Below are positions 15,408-24,086 of a DNA stretch of 64,000 bases, one piece after another. This DNA is from Sphingomonas sp. HF-S4 (lineage in GTDB: Bacteria; Pseudomonadota; Alphaproteobacteria; Sphingomonadales; Sphingomonadaceae). The stretch's first letter is position 1. Each line of letters opens with the position of its first letter. The notes beneath the pieces are model-generated. The model saw only the letters and a list, made by a program, of their open reading frames with translations, searched no databases and was not told the DNA's origin. The position numbers and the translations under genes are program-made. The DNA is taken from contig NZ_JAWJEJ010000001.1 of NCBI RefSeq assembly GCF_032911445.1, positions 744,001 through 808,000 on the forward strand, written 5' to 3'.

Positions 15408-18380
15408 ATGGCGTATTCTGTCATCCACTCGCGCAGGCCGGCCCGCGCCCGTCTCGCGATCGCGTCGTCGTTGCTCGCGCTGACGATGGGCGCGCCTGCG
15501 TTTGCGCAGGACGCTGCGACAGTGGAGGAAACCACCGCGGAGCCCGAAGGCGACATCGTCGTCACCGGCTCGCGCATCTCGCGCTCGGAGCTGTCGCTGC
15601 CCAACCCGGTTCAGGTCGTCACCGCCGAGACGATCCAGCAGTCGGGCAAGACCAACCTGACCGACTTCCTGATCAACAGCCCGGCACTGATCGGCTCGCA
15701 GAGCAACATCGACGTCGCGGGCTCGAACCTCGCCAACGCACAAAGCGTCGGCGTCAACCTGCTTGACTTGCGTAACCTCGGTGCTTCGCGCACGCTGACC
15801 CTGGTGGATGGCCGCCGCCATGTCGCCGGCACGCCCGGCGTCGCTGCGGTCGACATCAACACCATCCCCACCGATCTGGTCGAGCGCGTCGAGCAACTCA
15901 CCGGCGGCGCCTCGGCGGTGTATGGCGCGGATGGCGTCTCGGGCGTGGTCAACTTCATCCTCAAGAAGGATTTCGACGGATTCCGGATCCGCGGCCAGAA
16001 CAGCATCTCGCAGCGCGGCGACGCGGGCGAGCGCTTCATCGCGGCGACGGCGGGCAAGAACTTCGCCGATGGCAAGGGCAATGTCACCTTCGCGTATGAA
16101 TACAACCAGACCGACCGGTTCAGCCAGAGCGATCGCCTGAACTACGGCCGGACCGGGCCGTCTTACTCGTTTGCGCGCAATCGCGCCGACTTCCCGGACG
16201 ATCCCAACGTACCGGATCGCGTACTCTACACTGACCTGCGCTGGGCCGACAGCGCGCCGGGCGGCGCGATCGACCTCGATGGTGATGGCGTACCCGATCG
16301 CACGGGCGAGGGCGGCATTTACGATCCCGGCACCTATCTACCCGGCACCGCCTTCACGATCGGTGGCTCGAGCACGCCGCGCGAGACCTATTATGGCGAT
16401 TTCACGCCGTACACCCGGCGCCACATCGGCAATGTGATGGCTCGGTACGAGTTCAGTCCGGCGTTCGAACTCTACGCCGAGGGCAAGTATGTCCGCTCGA
16501 AGGCGTATACCTTCGCGCAGCCGACCTACGACTTCTATACCGAGCTTGCGCCGGACAACGCATATCTCGCCCAGCGCTTCGGCTCCGATGGCGCGAACGG
16601 TGCGCTGGTCAGCCGCGACAATTTCGATTTCGGCATTCGCCGTTACGAGATGGAGCGCGAGCTGTTCCGCACGGTGGTGGGCGCGAAGGGCGAGATCGCC
16701 TCGAACCTCAACTACGATTTCTCCTATGTCTTCGGCCAGTCGACGCAGGAGAGCACCAACCGCAACGATCGCATCACCGACCGTTACTATGCGGCACTGG
16801 ATGCAGTTTCCGACGGCGCGGGCGGCATCACTTGCCGGATCAATCTGCCCGGTCAGACGGCCATTCAGGGCAACAATTACGGTGGCCAGCCGGTCTATAA
16901 CGGCGCGCCGCTGACCTTTACCAAGGGGCAGTGCGTGCCGCTCAACGTCCTCGGCCAGGGTTCGCCCTCGCAGGCGGCGCTCGACTTCGTCACCGTCGAC
17001 CATAGCGCCTGGGCGCGCATCCAGCAGCACGTCGTCACCGGCGTACTCTCGGGCAATACGGGTTCGTTCTTCAACCTGCCCGGCGGCCCGGTCGGCTTCG
17101 CGATCGGCGGCGAGTATCGCAAGGAAAGCAGCAACTACATCCCGTCGGAATACAGCCTGGCAGGGCAGTTGATGGACGATGCGCCGGCGCGCATCGATCG
17201 CGGCAGCTTCGACGTCAAGGAAGCCTTCGCCGAGATCAATCTGCCGATCCTGGCGGACGTGACGCTTTTCCAGAATCTGTCGGTCGGCGGCGCGATCCGC
17301 CTGTCGGACTATTCGACCGTGGGCCGCACCACGACGTGGAACGTCAACGGCAGCTATTCGCCGATCCGCGACATCACCTTCCGCGGCACCTATTCGGAGG
17401 CGGTGCGCGCACCGAACATCACCGAATTGTTCGCCGGCGGCAGCGGCACCTATCAGTTCATCGTCGATCCTTGCGGCGTCGACCGCGTGGCGGAGGGCAC
17501 GCAGTATCGCGCCGCCAACTGCACCGCCGCGCTGACGGCGCTGGGCGTCAACCCCGCTACGTTCGATCCGTCGAACGACTTCACTTCGCCGCAGAACAGC
17601 AGCCTGCTCGGCTTCCAGGGCGGCAACCGCACGCTCAGCGAGGAAACTGCCAAGACCTGGACGGCGGGCGTCGTGCTCCGTCCGAGCTTCGTGCCCGGTC
17701 TGAGCATCACCGCCGACTGGTACGACATCCGCCTGAAGCAGGCGATCCAGTATTCGACCGCGCAGGACGTCGTCGACCTGTGCGTCGATCAGCCGAACCT
17801 CGACAACATCTATTGCGACGTGATCAATCGCAGCGCGACCAACGGCTACATCTCGTTCTTCACGATCATTCCGGAGAACGTGGCGTCGTTCCAGACCGCA
17901 GGCCTGGACGTGACGCTGAACTACCGGTTCGAGCCGTTCGACAATCTCGGCACCTTCGCAGTCTCGTTCCAGGGCAATTACCTCGACAAGCTCGAGTTCG
18001 TTCCGACCGCAGGCGCGGACCCCGAGAACGAGCTCGATTCGTCGGTCTATCCAGCGCCCAAGTATAGCGCGATGTTCGACCTGACCTGGATCAAGGGGCC
18101 GCTGTCGATCAACTACGGTATCAACTGGCAGACCAAGACTCGCCGGGTCACTCGCGAGCAGCAGGCAGCCAACCCGGATTACATCGAGCCGGGCTATTTC
18201 TGGTACAAGGAGAAGTGGGACCACGAGCTCTACTTCAGCTACGACGTCGACGAGAACTTCAACCTCTATGGCGGCGTCAACAACCTGTTCGACTACAAGC
18301 CGGATGTCGGCGGCGTCGGCTATCCGATCAGCGCGACCGGGCGGGCGTTCTTCATGGGCGTCAAGGCCAAGCTGTTCTGA
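15408..18380 (+). CDS. TonB-dependent receptor, 990 aa, ligand unknown
   Basis: Outer-membrane active transporter. AAAAGGGGAA precedes the ATG. Residues 1-34 form a signal peptide ending APAFAQ. Residues about 50-56 (DIVVTGSRI) are the TonB-box region. The plug domain follows with VQVVTAETIQQSG, LVDGRRHVAGTPGVAAVDIN and GGASAVYGADGVSGVVNFIL. The rest is the beta-barrel, with the FRGTYSEAVRAPNITELF segment and the final GRAFFMGVKAKLF ending in Phe. This is the sphingomonad-type receptor with long loops, often used for oligosaccharides, peptides or other substrates as well as iron; no ligand can be assigned. It has terminators on both sides, so it is transcribed alone, from a promoter in 15270-15400. 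Confidence 0.95.
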   Translation: MAYSVIHSRRPARARLAIASSLLALTMGAPAFAQDAATVEETTAEPEGDIVVTGSRISRSELSLPNPVQVVTAETIQQSGKTNLTDFLINSPALIGSQSNIDVAGSNLANAQSVGVNLLDLRNLGASRTLTLVDGRRHVAGTPGVAAVDINTIPTDLVERVEQLTGGASAVYGADGVSGVVNFILKKDFDGFRIRGQNSISQRGDAGERFIAATAGKNFADGKGNVTFAYEYNQTDRFSQSDRLNYGRTGPSYSFARNRADFPDDPNVPDRVLYTDLRWADSAPGGAIDLDGDGVPDRTGEGGIYDPGTYLPGTAFTIGGSSTPRETYYGDFTPYTRRHIGNVMARYEFSPAFELYAEGKYVRSKAYTFAQPTYDFYTELAPDNAYLAQRFGSDGANGALVSRDNFDFGIRRYEMERELFRTVVGAKGEIASNLNYDFSYVFGQSTQESTNRNDRITDRYYAALDAVSDGAGGITCRINLPGQTAIQGNNYGGQPVYNGAPLTFTKGQCVPLNVLGQGSPSQAALDFVTVDHSAWARIQQHVVTGVLSGNTGSFFNLPGGPVGFAIGGEYRKESSNYIPSEYSLAGQLMDDAPARIDRGSFDVKEAFAEINLPILADVTLFQNLSVGGAIRLSDYSTVGRTTTWNVNGSYSPIRDITFRGTYSEAVRAPNITELFAGGSGTYQFIVDPCGVDRVAEGTQYRAANCTAALTALGVNPATFDPSNDFTSPQNSSLLGFQGGNRTLSEETAKTWTAGVVLRPSFVPGLSITADWYDIRLKQAIQYSTAQDVVDLCVDQPNLDNIYCDVINRSATNGYISFFTIIPENVASFQTAGLDVTLNYRFEPFDNLGTFAVSFQGNYLDKLEFVPTAGADPENELDSSVYPAPKYSAMFDLTWIKGPLSINYGINWQTKTRRVTREQQAANPDYIEPGYFWYKEKWDHELYFSYDVDENFNLYGGVNNLFDYKPDVGGVGYPISATGRAFFMGVKAKLF

Positions 18381-18424
18381 CACAGCGCGCAGCGCTTGAT
18401 TATGCAGCGCGGGTCGGAAAAGGG

Positions 18425-18452
18425 AAGGGGCTCGGCACTTGCCGGGCCCCTT
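18425..18452 (+). terminator. Rho-independent terminator after the 990-aa TonB receptor
   Basis: AAGGGGC and GCCCCTT arms with inner CGGC/GCCG pairing and an ACTT loop, followed by TGCTTT. It begins 45 bases after the receptor stop. Confidence 0.85.
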
Positions 18453-18486
18453 TGCTTTGCCCGGCCGCACTGCGACAAGCATCCGC

Positions 18487-18810
18487 ATGACTGCCTTCGC
18501 ATATCTGGGCGCCGCGCTGGCGGAGATCGCCGGCTGCTTCGCCTTCTGGGCGTGGCTGCGGCTCGATCGATCGGTGTGGTGGCTGGTGCCGGGCATCGCC
18601 TCGCTCTGCCTGTTCGCCTATCTGCTCACCCTGGTCGATGCCGAGCATGCCGGACGGACCTATGCTGCCTATGGCGGGGTCTATATAGCCTCGGCGGTGG
18701 CGTGGCTGTGGCTCGCGGAAGGGATGCGGCCCGATCGCTGGGACCTCATCGGCACCGCGATCTGCCTCGCCGGTGCAGCGATCATCCTGTGGGGACCGCG
18801 GCCCGCATAG
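18487..18810 (+). CDS. YnfA-family small inner-membrane protein (UPF0060)
   Basis: 107 aa with four membrane helices, full length for the YnfA family. The ATG gives [23 protein letters not shown]. Family signatures: [14 protein letters not shown] in helix 1, [10 protein letters not shown] in helix 2, [20 protein letters not shown] in helix 3 and [23 protein letters not shown] in helix 4. Related to small multidrug-resistance-type transporters; a few YnfA proteins have been reported to act in drug efflux, but the substrate here is unknown. An upstream in-frame ATG at 18439 overlaps no conserved region and lies within the terminator, so it is rejected. Confidence 0.92.
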   Translation: MTAFAYLGAALAEIAGCFAFWAWLRLDRSVWWLVPGIASLCLFAYLLTLVDAEHAGRTYAAYGGVYIASAVAWLWLAEGMRPDRWDLIGTAICLAGAAIILWGPRPA

Positions 18811-18862
18811 CCCGCGCGGAACGCCGCCTGCGCCGCCACGTTCTGCTCCCGACAGGGAGACG

Positions 18863-19129
18863 ATGATGCGGGGCGAAACCTTCGCAAAGCTGATTCTGGG
18901 AGGCCTGGCGGTCTGTGCTTGCGGCGGCGTGGCCGGGATAGGCCTGGCCAACTACACCACTTCCGGCTCGTTCGAATTCTATCGCCAGGCATCGGCAAGT
19001 GCTTGGCAAGCCGAGCTTCCTGCGCAGACAGTGGTGGTCGAGTCCGCCGATCCGGGATTTGGGTCGGACCATCGCGCAACCGGGGCCGAGGGTGCAGCCG
19101 AGGAGATGCTCGCTTCGTTCGAACCCTGA
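18863..19129 (+). CDS. Small exported or membrane-anchored protein, unknown function
   Basis: 88 aa, not recognised. ACAGGGAGACG precedes tandem ATGs at 18863 and 18866; either can start translation. The N-terminus (MMRGETFAKL, then a hydrophobic ILGGLAVCACGGVAGIGLA stretch) is a signal peptide or membrane anchor. The rest is a short polar domain (TTSGSFEFYRQASASAWQAEL) with an acidic tail. It is followed within 3 bases by another small gene and then by divL. Nothing links these proteins except position. Confidence 0.7.
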   Translation: MMRGETFAKLILGGLAVCACGGVAGIGLANYTTSGSFEFYRQASASAWQAELPAQTVVVESADPGFGSDHRATGAEGAAEEMLASFEP

Positions 19130-19132
19130 GTT

Positions 19133-19381
19133 GTGAAGAATAGCGAAGCGAATCCCGATGCCGGGCACGCGCGCGATCGGATCGCCGAGATCCTGCGTAC
19201 GGCCCTGGGCCCTCCAGACGAGGATGCGCTCGAGGACGAGACGCGGCGGCTGATGCTGCACCTCTCGATCGAGCCGCTGGCCAATGCCGCCCCGCTGCCC
19301 GACGATGCCGCCGGCCTCTCCGCGCGCAGGCCGCTGCTCCGGCGGCTGCTGGGCCGGCAGGATGGCGATATGCGGGCATAG
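19133..19381 (+). CDS. Small hypothetical protein before divL
   Basis: 82 aa, not recognised. The start is a GTG 3 bases after the preceding stop; the ribosome site is poor, so translation may depend on coupling. The sequence is charged and helical (HARDRIAEILRTALGPPDEDALEDETRRLMLHLSIEPL is split between two helices), with a basic C-terminal part (RRPLLRRLLGRQ). No signal peptide or membrane helix. Coding character is similar to its neighbours, but evidence is mainly the open frame and spacing. Confidence 0.5.
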   Translation: MKNSEANPDAGHARDRIAEILRTALGPPDEDALEDETRRLMLHLSIEPLANAAPLPDDAAGLSARRPLLRRLLGRQDGDMRA

Positions 19382-19464
19382 ACATACGCAAGTCGCTTTC
19401 CGATCCGCGGCGCTTTGCCTAAGGATCGTTTCATGATGGCGCAACGAAGCCGCGGAGAGACGGC

Positions 19465-21795
19465 TTGATCGAGATTCCGCAGTCGGCGGCGATAGGGGTA
19501 GGCGCGGTGCTCGCGCTGCTGCTGTTCGGCGCCACGTGGATCCTGTTTGCCGGGCTACGTGCTCGAGCCGAGGGGCGCGAGGCGACCGAGCGCAATGCGG
19601 TGCTGGCCGAGATGGTCGCGCGCTCGCCCGCCCAGGCGATGCTGGTCCGCCCCGATGGGCGCATCGAGGCGCCGCGGCGGCTCGCCGACTGGCTCGGGCT
19701 CGATCACCTGCCGCGCGAACTGGCCGACTTGGCCGGGATCGACAACGGACTGTACCCGGCGGATGCGACTGCACTAGAGGGGCATGTCCTCGCCGCGCAA
19801 AAGGCCGGGCAGCCCTTCACCTTGCCGGTGCAGGCACAGGGTTCCGAGCGCGCGCTGCTGGTCGTCGGCGAGCGGCTGACCGATGCCGCGCGGAGCGGCG
19901 TCGTCCTCTGGTTCCTGGACGCGACCGAGACCGAGAGCGAGATCGAGCGGCTCCAGATCGAGGCAAGCCGGCTGCGCGCGGCGTTCGACGCGCTCACCGC
20001 GCTGATCGAGGCGGCGCCGATGCCGATGTGGTATCGCGGGCCCGATTTGCGGCTGCTGATGGTCAATTCGGCCTATGTCCGAGCGGTCGAGGGCGGCGAC
20101 AGCGAGGAAGTGGTGGCGCGCGGCGTCGAGCTGGTCGAGGGTGCCGGGCTGGGCGGGCCGCTCGCCAACGCCGCGATCGCGCGCGACACCGGCCAGCCGC
20201 AGACCGGCACGATGCCCGCGACGATCGGCGGCGCGCGGCGGATGCTGCGGCTCCATGACGTGCCGCTGCCCACCGGGGGGGTGGCGGGCTTCGCGATCGA
20301 TATTGAGGAATATGAGCAGCTTCGCGGCGGCCTCAAGCGCTTCGGCGAGGCGCAGCGCGCGATGCTCGACCGGCTCTCGGCAGGCGTCGCGCAGTTCGCG
20401 CCCGATCGCAGCCTCGCTTTCTGCAACCAGCCGTTCCGGCGCATGTTCGCTATAAAGATGGAGTGGCTTGCCGACCGGCCCGAATTCGATCGCGTGCTCG
20501 ATCGGATGCGCGAGACCAGCCGGCTGCCCGAGGTGCGCGACTACCCCGCGTGGAAGGCCGAGCGCCGTGAATGGTTCACCGCGCCCGACGCGGTAGAGGA
20601 GATTTGGAGCGTTTCGGGGACGCATCTGCGCGTCGTCGCCCAGCCCTTGCCCGAGGGCGGGCTGCTGCTGATCTTCGAGGACCGCACCCAGCAGTTCGAG
20701 CTCCAGCGCGAGCATGGCGAGATGCAGCAGGTCCGCACCGCGACGCTCGAGAGCCTCGCCGAGGCCGTCGGGGTGTTCGGCAAGGGACGGCTCCAGCTGT
20801 GGAACCGGAAGTTCCGCCAGGTCTGGGATTTCGAGGACGCCTTCCTCGACGGGCATCCCCAGATCGGCCAATTGGTCAAGGCCGTCGAGCGCAGGCTCGC
20901 CAACCCCGCCCGCGCCGAGGTGATCGGCGACCTGATCCGGCTCGCTGCAAAGGACCGCCAGACGCGCGGCAGCACGATCGCCTTTGCCGATGGCCGGCAT
21001 TTCGACATCACCGCCGTCCCGCTGCCCGACGGTAACGCGCTGGTGACGATGCTCGACACCACCGATCACCACCGCGCCGAGCGCGCGCTGCGCGACCGCA
21101 ACGAGGCGCTGGTCGCGGCCGACCGGGTCAAGACCGCGTTCGTCGCCAATATGAGCTACGAGCTGCGCACGCCGCTCACCTCGATCAAGGGGTTCAGCGA
21201 GATGCTCCACGGCGGCTTTGCGGGCAAGCTGACCAAGAGCGCCGTCGAATATACCGAGGCGATCCTGACCTCGGTCGATCGCCTCAGCGCGCTGGTCGAC
21301 GACGTGCTCGATCTGACCCAGAGCGAGGGCGCACCGCTGGAGAAGCTGCCGGTCGACCTCGAGCTCGCCGCGCACACGGCGGCCGAGGCGATCGCGCCGC
21401 TCGCCAAGGCCAAGAAGATCGAGCTGGTGGTCGAGGATGCCGGAACTGCGGGCAGCGTGACCGGCGATCTCAAGCGGCTCCGCCAGGTCGTCGAGCATCT
21501 GCTGCGTCACGCGGTGGCCTGCACGCAGGAAGAAGGCCGCGTGCTGCTCCACCTCGACGGCAACGCCAAGGTCGCGCGCGTGATCGTGTCGGACAATGGG
21601 CCGGGGATGAGCAAGGACGCGGTCGCGCGGGCGTTCGACAGCTTCGCGACGCATGGCATCTCGCGCAGCGGTGAGCGCGCGCTCGGCCTCGGCATGCCGC
21701 TGGCGAAGCAGTTCGTCGAGGCGCATGGCGGCCGGATCGAACTGATCTCCGAGCCGGGCGAGGGGACGCTGGTGACGGTGGAGCTGCCGCGGTGA
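19465..21795 (+). CDS. divL: DivL-like pseudokinase with tyrosine at the phospho-site
   Basis: In Caulobacter DivL is a membrane-bound tyrosine 'kinase' that does not act as a normal histidine kinase but helps switch CckA between kinase and phosphatase, controlling CtrA and cell division. Here: 776 aa; one N-terminal membrane helix (residues about 9-31); PAS-like regions near residues 40-150, 170-280, 290-410 and 415-540; a DHp helix with NMSYELRTPLTSIKGF, where Tyr565 replaces the phospho-accepting His; and a C-terminal ATPase-like domain. In the N-box, HLLRHAVACT has His where both Asn residues usually stand, while DNGPGM and GLGMPLAKQF (G1, G2) remain. Caulobacter DivL has Tyr550 at the same site. 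The tsaE gene starts within its stop codon. Assignment rests on the Tyr, the architecture and the gene order. Confidence 0.88.
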   Translation: MIEIPQSAAIGVGAVLALLLFGATWILFAGLRARAEGREATERNAVLAEMVARSPAQAMLVRPDGRIEAPRRLADWLGLDHLPRELADLAGIDNGLYPADATALEGHVLAAQKAGQPFTLPVQAQGSERALLVVGERLTDAARSGVVLWFLDATETESEIERLQIEASRLRAAFDALTALIEAAPMPMWYRGPDLRLLMVNSAYVRAVEGGDSEEVVARGVELVEGAGLGGPLANAAIARDTGQPQTGTMPATIGGARRMLRLHDVPLPTGGVAGFAIDIEEYEQLRGGLKRFGEAQRAMLDRLSAGVAQFAPDRSLAFCNQPFRRMFAIKMEWLADRPEFDRVLDRMRETSRLPEVRDYPAWKAERREWFTAPDAVEEIWSVSGTHLRVVAQPLPEGGLLLIFEDRTQQFELQREHGEMQQVRTATLESLAEAVGVFGKGRLQLWNRKFRQVWDFEDAFLDGHPQIGQLVKAVERRLANPARAEVIGDLIRLAAKDRQTRGSTIAFADGRHFDITAVPLPDGNALVTMLDTTDHHRAERALRDRNEALVAADRVKTAFVANMSYELRTPLTSIKGFSEMLHGGFAGKLTKSAVEYTEAILTSVDRLSALVDDVLDLTQSEGAPLEKLPVDLELAAHTAAEAIAPLAKAKKIELVVEDAGTAGSVTGDLKRLRQVVEHLLRHAVACTQEEGRVLLHLDGNAKVARVIVSDNGPGMSKDAVARAFDSFATHGISRSGERALGLGMPLAKQFVEAHGGRIELISEPGEGTLVTVELPR

Positions 21796-22238
21796 GGGGG
21801 CTCGCTTCTGCCCAAGACTCGCTCGCGCTCGGCGCGAAGCTCGCCGCGCTGGTCCGCCCCGGCGACGTTATCGCACTGTCCGGCCCGCTCGGCGCGGGCA
21901 AGACCAGCATCGCGCGCGGTTTGCTCGCCGCGCTCGGGCTGGAGGAAGAAGCGCCGTCCCCAAGCTTTGCGATCGTCCAGCCCTACGCCCCGCCCGAAGT
22001 TCGTTTCCCGGTGCTCCATGTCGACCTCTACCGGATCGAGGACCCAGGCGAAGCCGAGGAACTCGGCCTCGACGACGCCCGCTACGATTCGCTGCTGATC
22101 GTCGAATGGCCCGAGCGGTTCGACGCATCCACCTGGCACGATGCGCTGTGGCTGAGCCTGGAAGTGAAGCCGGACGGCGCGCGCGGCTTGACAGCGAAGG
22201 TGCCCTCGGCATGGGAGGATCGATGGCCCCTGATATGA
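21792..22238 (+). CDS. tsaE: tRNA threonylcarbamoyladenosine biosynthesis ATPase TsaE
   Basis: ATPase that works with TsaB and TsaD to make t6A37 in ANN-decoding tRNAs; essential in many bacteria. 148 aa, typical. The GTG start overlaps the divL stop (GTGA). Motifs: Walker A GPLGAGKT at residues 31-38, the TSIARGLLAALG helix, PSPSFAIVQPY (family signature S-PTF), HVDLYRI and the EWPERF Walker-B-like end. Tight coupling to divL and amgK suggests one operon. Confidence 0.95.
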   Translation: MRGLASAQDSLALGAKLAALVRPGDVIALSGPLGAGKTSIARGLLAALGLEEEAPSPSFAIVQPYAPPEVRFPVLHVDLYRIEDPGEAEELGLDDARYDSLLIVEWPERFDASTWHDALWLSLEVKPDGARGLTAKVPSAWEDRWPLI

Positions 22239-23209
22239 ACCCGCCCGCCGCGGCGCCCGATTTCCTGATTGCTGCCGGATGGGAAGGGGCCGAGATCCGC
22301 CCGCTCGCCGGCGACGCCTCGTTCCGCCGCTATTTCCGCGTCGTCCACCACGATCGCAGCGCGATCCTGATGGACGCGCCGCCGCCGCACGAGGATCCGC
22401 GCCCGTTCATCTCGATCGCGCGCTGGCTCACCGAGCGCGGCTTCGCGGCTCCTGAGATCCTCGCCGAGGACCTGGGCGAAGGCCTCGTCCTCCTCCAGGA
22501 TTTCGGCGACGCCCGGCTGCGCGAGACCGTCGACGCCGCGCCCGAGAGCGAGTTGCGGCTCTACGAGGAAGCGGTCGAGCTGCTCGTCCGCCTCGGCCAG
22601 CACGATGCCGCCGACATCCGCCCCTACGACCTTGCCGAGTATCAGCGCGAGGCGGCTTTGCTCCCCGAATGGTACACGCCTGCGCTCGGCCTCGAAGTCG
22701 ATATGCCCGGCTATACCGACGCCTGGGACCAGGTGCTCGCCCCCCTGCTGGCCGACCACACCCCGGTCACCGTGCTGCGCGACTATCATGCCGAGAACAT
22801 CATGCTGATCGAGGGCAGCGAGACGCTCGGCCTGCTCGATTTCCAGGACGCGCTCGCTGGCCACCCGGCCTACGATCTCGTCTCGCTGCTCCAGGATGCC
22901 CGCCGCGACGTGCCCGCCGAGCTCGAGACCGCGATGCTCGATCGCTACAAGCGCATCACCGGCGCGGGCGACGCCTTCGACGTGGCCTATCACGTCCTCG
23001 GCGCGCAGCGGAACGCCAAGATCGTCGGGATCTTCACCCGGCTGTGGAAGCGCGACGGCAAGCCGCGCTATCCCGGGCTGTGCCCGCGCGTCTGGGGCTA
23101 TCTCGAACGCGACCTCAGGCATCCCGCGCTCAAGCCCGTCGCCGACTGGTTCGACGCCAACGTGCCGGCGGAAATGCGCGGCGACCCGCTGGCGATCGTC
23201 GGCGAATGA
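22223..23209 (+). CDS. amgK: AmgK, N-acetylmuramate/N-acetylglucosamine anomeric kinase
   Basis: Phosphorylates MurNAc (and GlcNAc) at C1 in the cytosol as the first step of the AmgK-MurU cell-wall recycling route, which bypasses de novo UDP-MurNAc synthesis and gives intrinsic fosfomycin tolerance in Pseudomonas and relatives. 328 aa, APH-type kinase fold: GDASFRRYFRV (nucleotide loop), LLQDFGD, the catalytic LRDYHAENIMLI and the metal-binding LLDFQDALAGHPAYDLVSLLQDARR. The ATG at 22223 sits 4-5 bases after GGGAGG and overlaps the end of tsaE; an ATG at 22235 would be too far from that site. The murU gene follows with an ATGA overlap, supporting the assignment over a generic phosphotransferase. 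Confidence 0.9.
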   Translation: MAPDMNPPAAAPDFLIAAGWEGAEIRPLAGDASFRRYFRVVHHDRSAILMDAPPPHEDPRPFISIARWLTERGFAAPEILAEDLGEGLVLLQDFGDARLRETVDAAPESELRLYEEAVELLVRLGQHDAADIRPYDLAEYQREAALLPEWYTPALGLEVDMPGYTDAWDQVLAPLLADHTPVTVLRDYHAENIMLIEGSETLGLLDFQDALAGHPAYDLVSLLQDARRDVPAELETAMLDRYKRITGAGDAFDVAYHVLGAQRNAKIVGIFTRLWKRDGKPRYPGLCPRVWGYLERDLRHPALKPVADWFDANVPAEMRGDPLAIVGE

Positions 23210-23961
23210 CCGCGATCTATTCGCTGCGGCCGCAACCCGATGCGGCCGTGCCCGAGACTGCGATGGTGATGGCCGCCGGGCTCGGCAAGCGGATGCGCCC
23301 GCTCACCGCGACTCGTCCCAAGCCGCTGGTCGAAGTCGCCGGCAAGACGCTGATCGACCACACCTTCGATCACCTTCGCAGCGCGGGCGTCAAGCGCGCG
23401 ATCGTCAACGTCCACTATCTTGCCGACCAGATGGAGGCCCATCTCAAGGCTCGCGTGAAGGACGTGGACCTCGTCATCTCCGACGAGCGCCGGCAGCTGA
23501 TGGAGACCGGCGGCGGCATCGTCCAGGCGCGCGCGCTGATCGGCGACAAGCCGTTCCTCTGCGTCAACAGCGACAATCTGTGGGTCGACGGCCCGGTCGA
23601 CGCGATCCGCGCGCTCGCCGCGCAATGGGACGAGGCAAAGATGGACGCGCTGCTGCTGCTCGTCCCGCTGGCACGCGCGAACTGCCACAAGGGGCAGGGC
23701 GATTTCCGCCTCGACGCGATGGGCCGGATCACCGAGCGGCGGAAGCCCGGCCGGCTCGCGCCGTTCGTGTTCATCGGCGTGTCGATCCTCTCGCCCCGGC
23801 TGATCCGCGACTGGCCCGAGGGGCCGTTCTCGACCAATTTGTTCTTCACCCGCGCACTTGAGGCGGGGCGGCTGTGGGGCGTGGTCCACCAGGGGCTGTG
23901 GTTCGACGTCGGCACGCCGGCCGCAGTGGGCGCTGCGGAGGCCGTGCTGGCGGAGATGTGA
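23206..23961 (+). CDS. murU: MurU, N-acetylmuramate 1-phosphate uridylyltransferase
   Basis: Converts MurNAc-1-phosphate and UTP to UDP-MurNAc, the second step of the recycling route begun by AmgK. 251 aa, a nucleotidyltransferase of the RmlA/GlmU type. Motifs: MVMAAGLGKRMRPLTATRPKPLV (nucleotide binding), GKTLIDHTFDHL, NVHYLADQMEAHL, ETGGGIVQARALIG, VNSDNLWVDG (metal-binding Asp) and WFDVGTPAAVGAAEAVL at the end. The ATG overlaps the amgK stop. Gene order amgK-murU is conserved in bacteria with this route. Confidence 0.93.
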   Translation: MTAIYSLRPQPDAAVPETAMVMAAGLGKRMRPLTATRPKPLVEVAGKTLIDHTFDHLRSAGVKRAIVNVHYLADQMEAHLKARVKDVDLVISDERRQLMETGGGIVQARALIGDKPFLCVNSDNLWVDGPVDAIRALAAQWDEAKMDALLLLVPLARANCHKGQGDFRLDAMGRITERRKPGRLAPFVFIGVSILSPRLIRDWPEGPFSTNLFFTRALEAGRLWGVVHQGLWFDVGTPAAVGAAEAVLAEM

Positions 23962-23966
23962 TCGAT

Positions 23967-24074
23967 AGCCCCTCCCCTTTCAGGGGAGGGGTTGGGGTGG
24001 GGCAGACTTCCCAAGCACCAGTCTCTGTGAGACACAGCCCCACCCCCAACCCCTCCCCTGAAAGGGGAGGGGCT
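23967..24074. repeat. Intergenic inverted-repeat element, family A copy 2
   Basis: The two 37-38-base arms are complementary apart from one extra C on the right. The left arm starts AGCCCCTCCCCTTTCAGGGG and the right arm ends GAAAGGGGAGGGGCT. Each arm is itself a hairpin. The element lies between murU and addB; its last GGGGAGGGG lies 8 bases before an in-frame GTG at 24081 and 14 before the ATG at 24087 of addB. Confidence 0.9.
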
Positions 24075-24086
24075 TTAAGAGTGCTA

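Noticed and set aside
16338..18596. 752-codon minus-strand frame opposite the 990-aa TonB receptor
   Set aside because: Antisense shadow of a clear receptor gene; no ribosome site and no recognisable domain.
20445..20462. TATAAAGAT inside divL as a third methionine operator
   Set aside because: Only a half-site inside coding sequence, without the symmetric partner.
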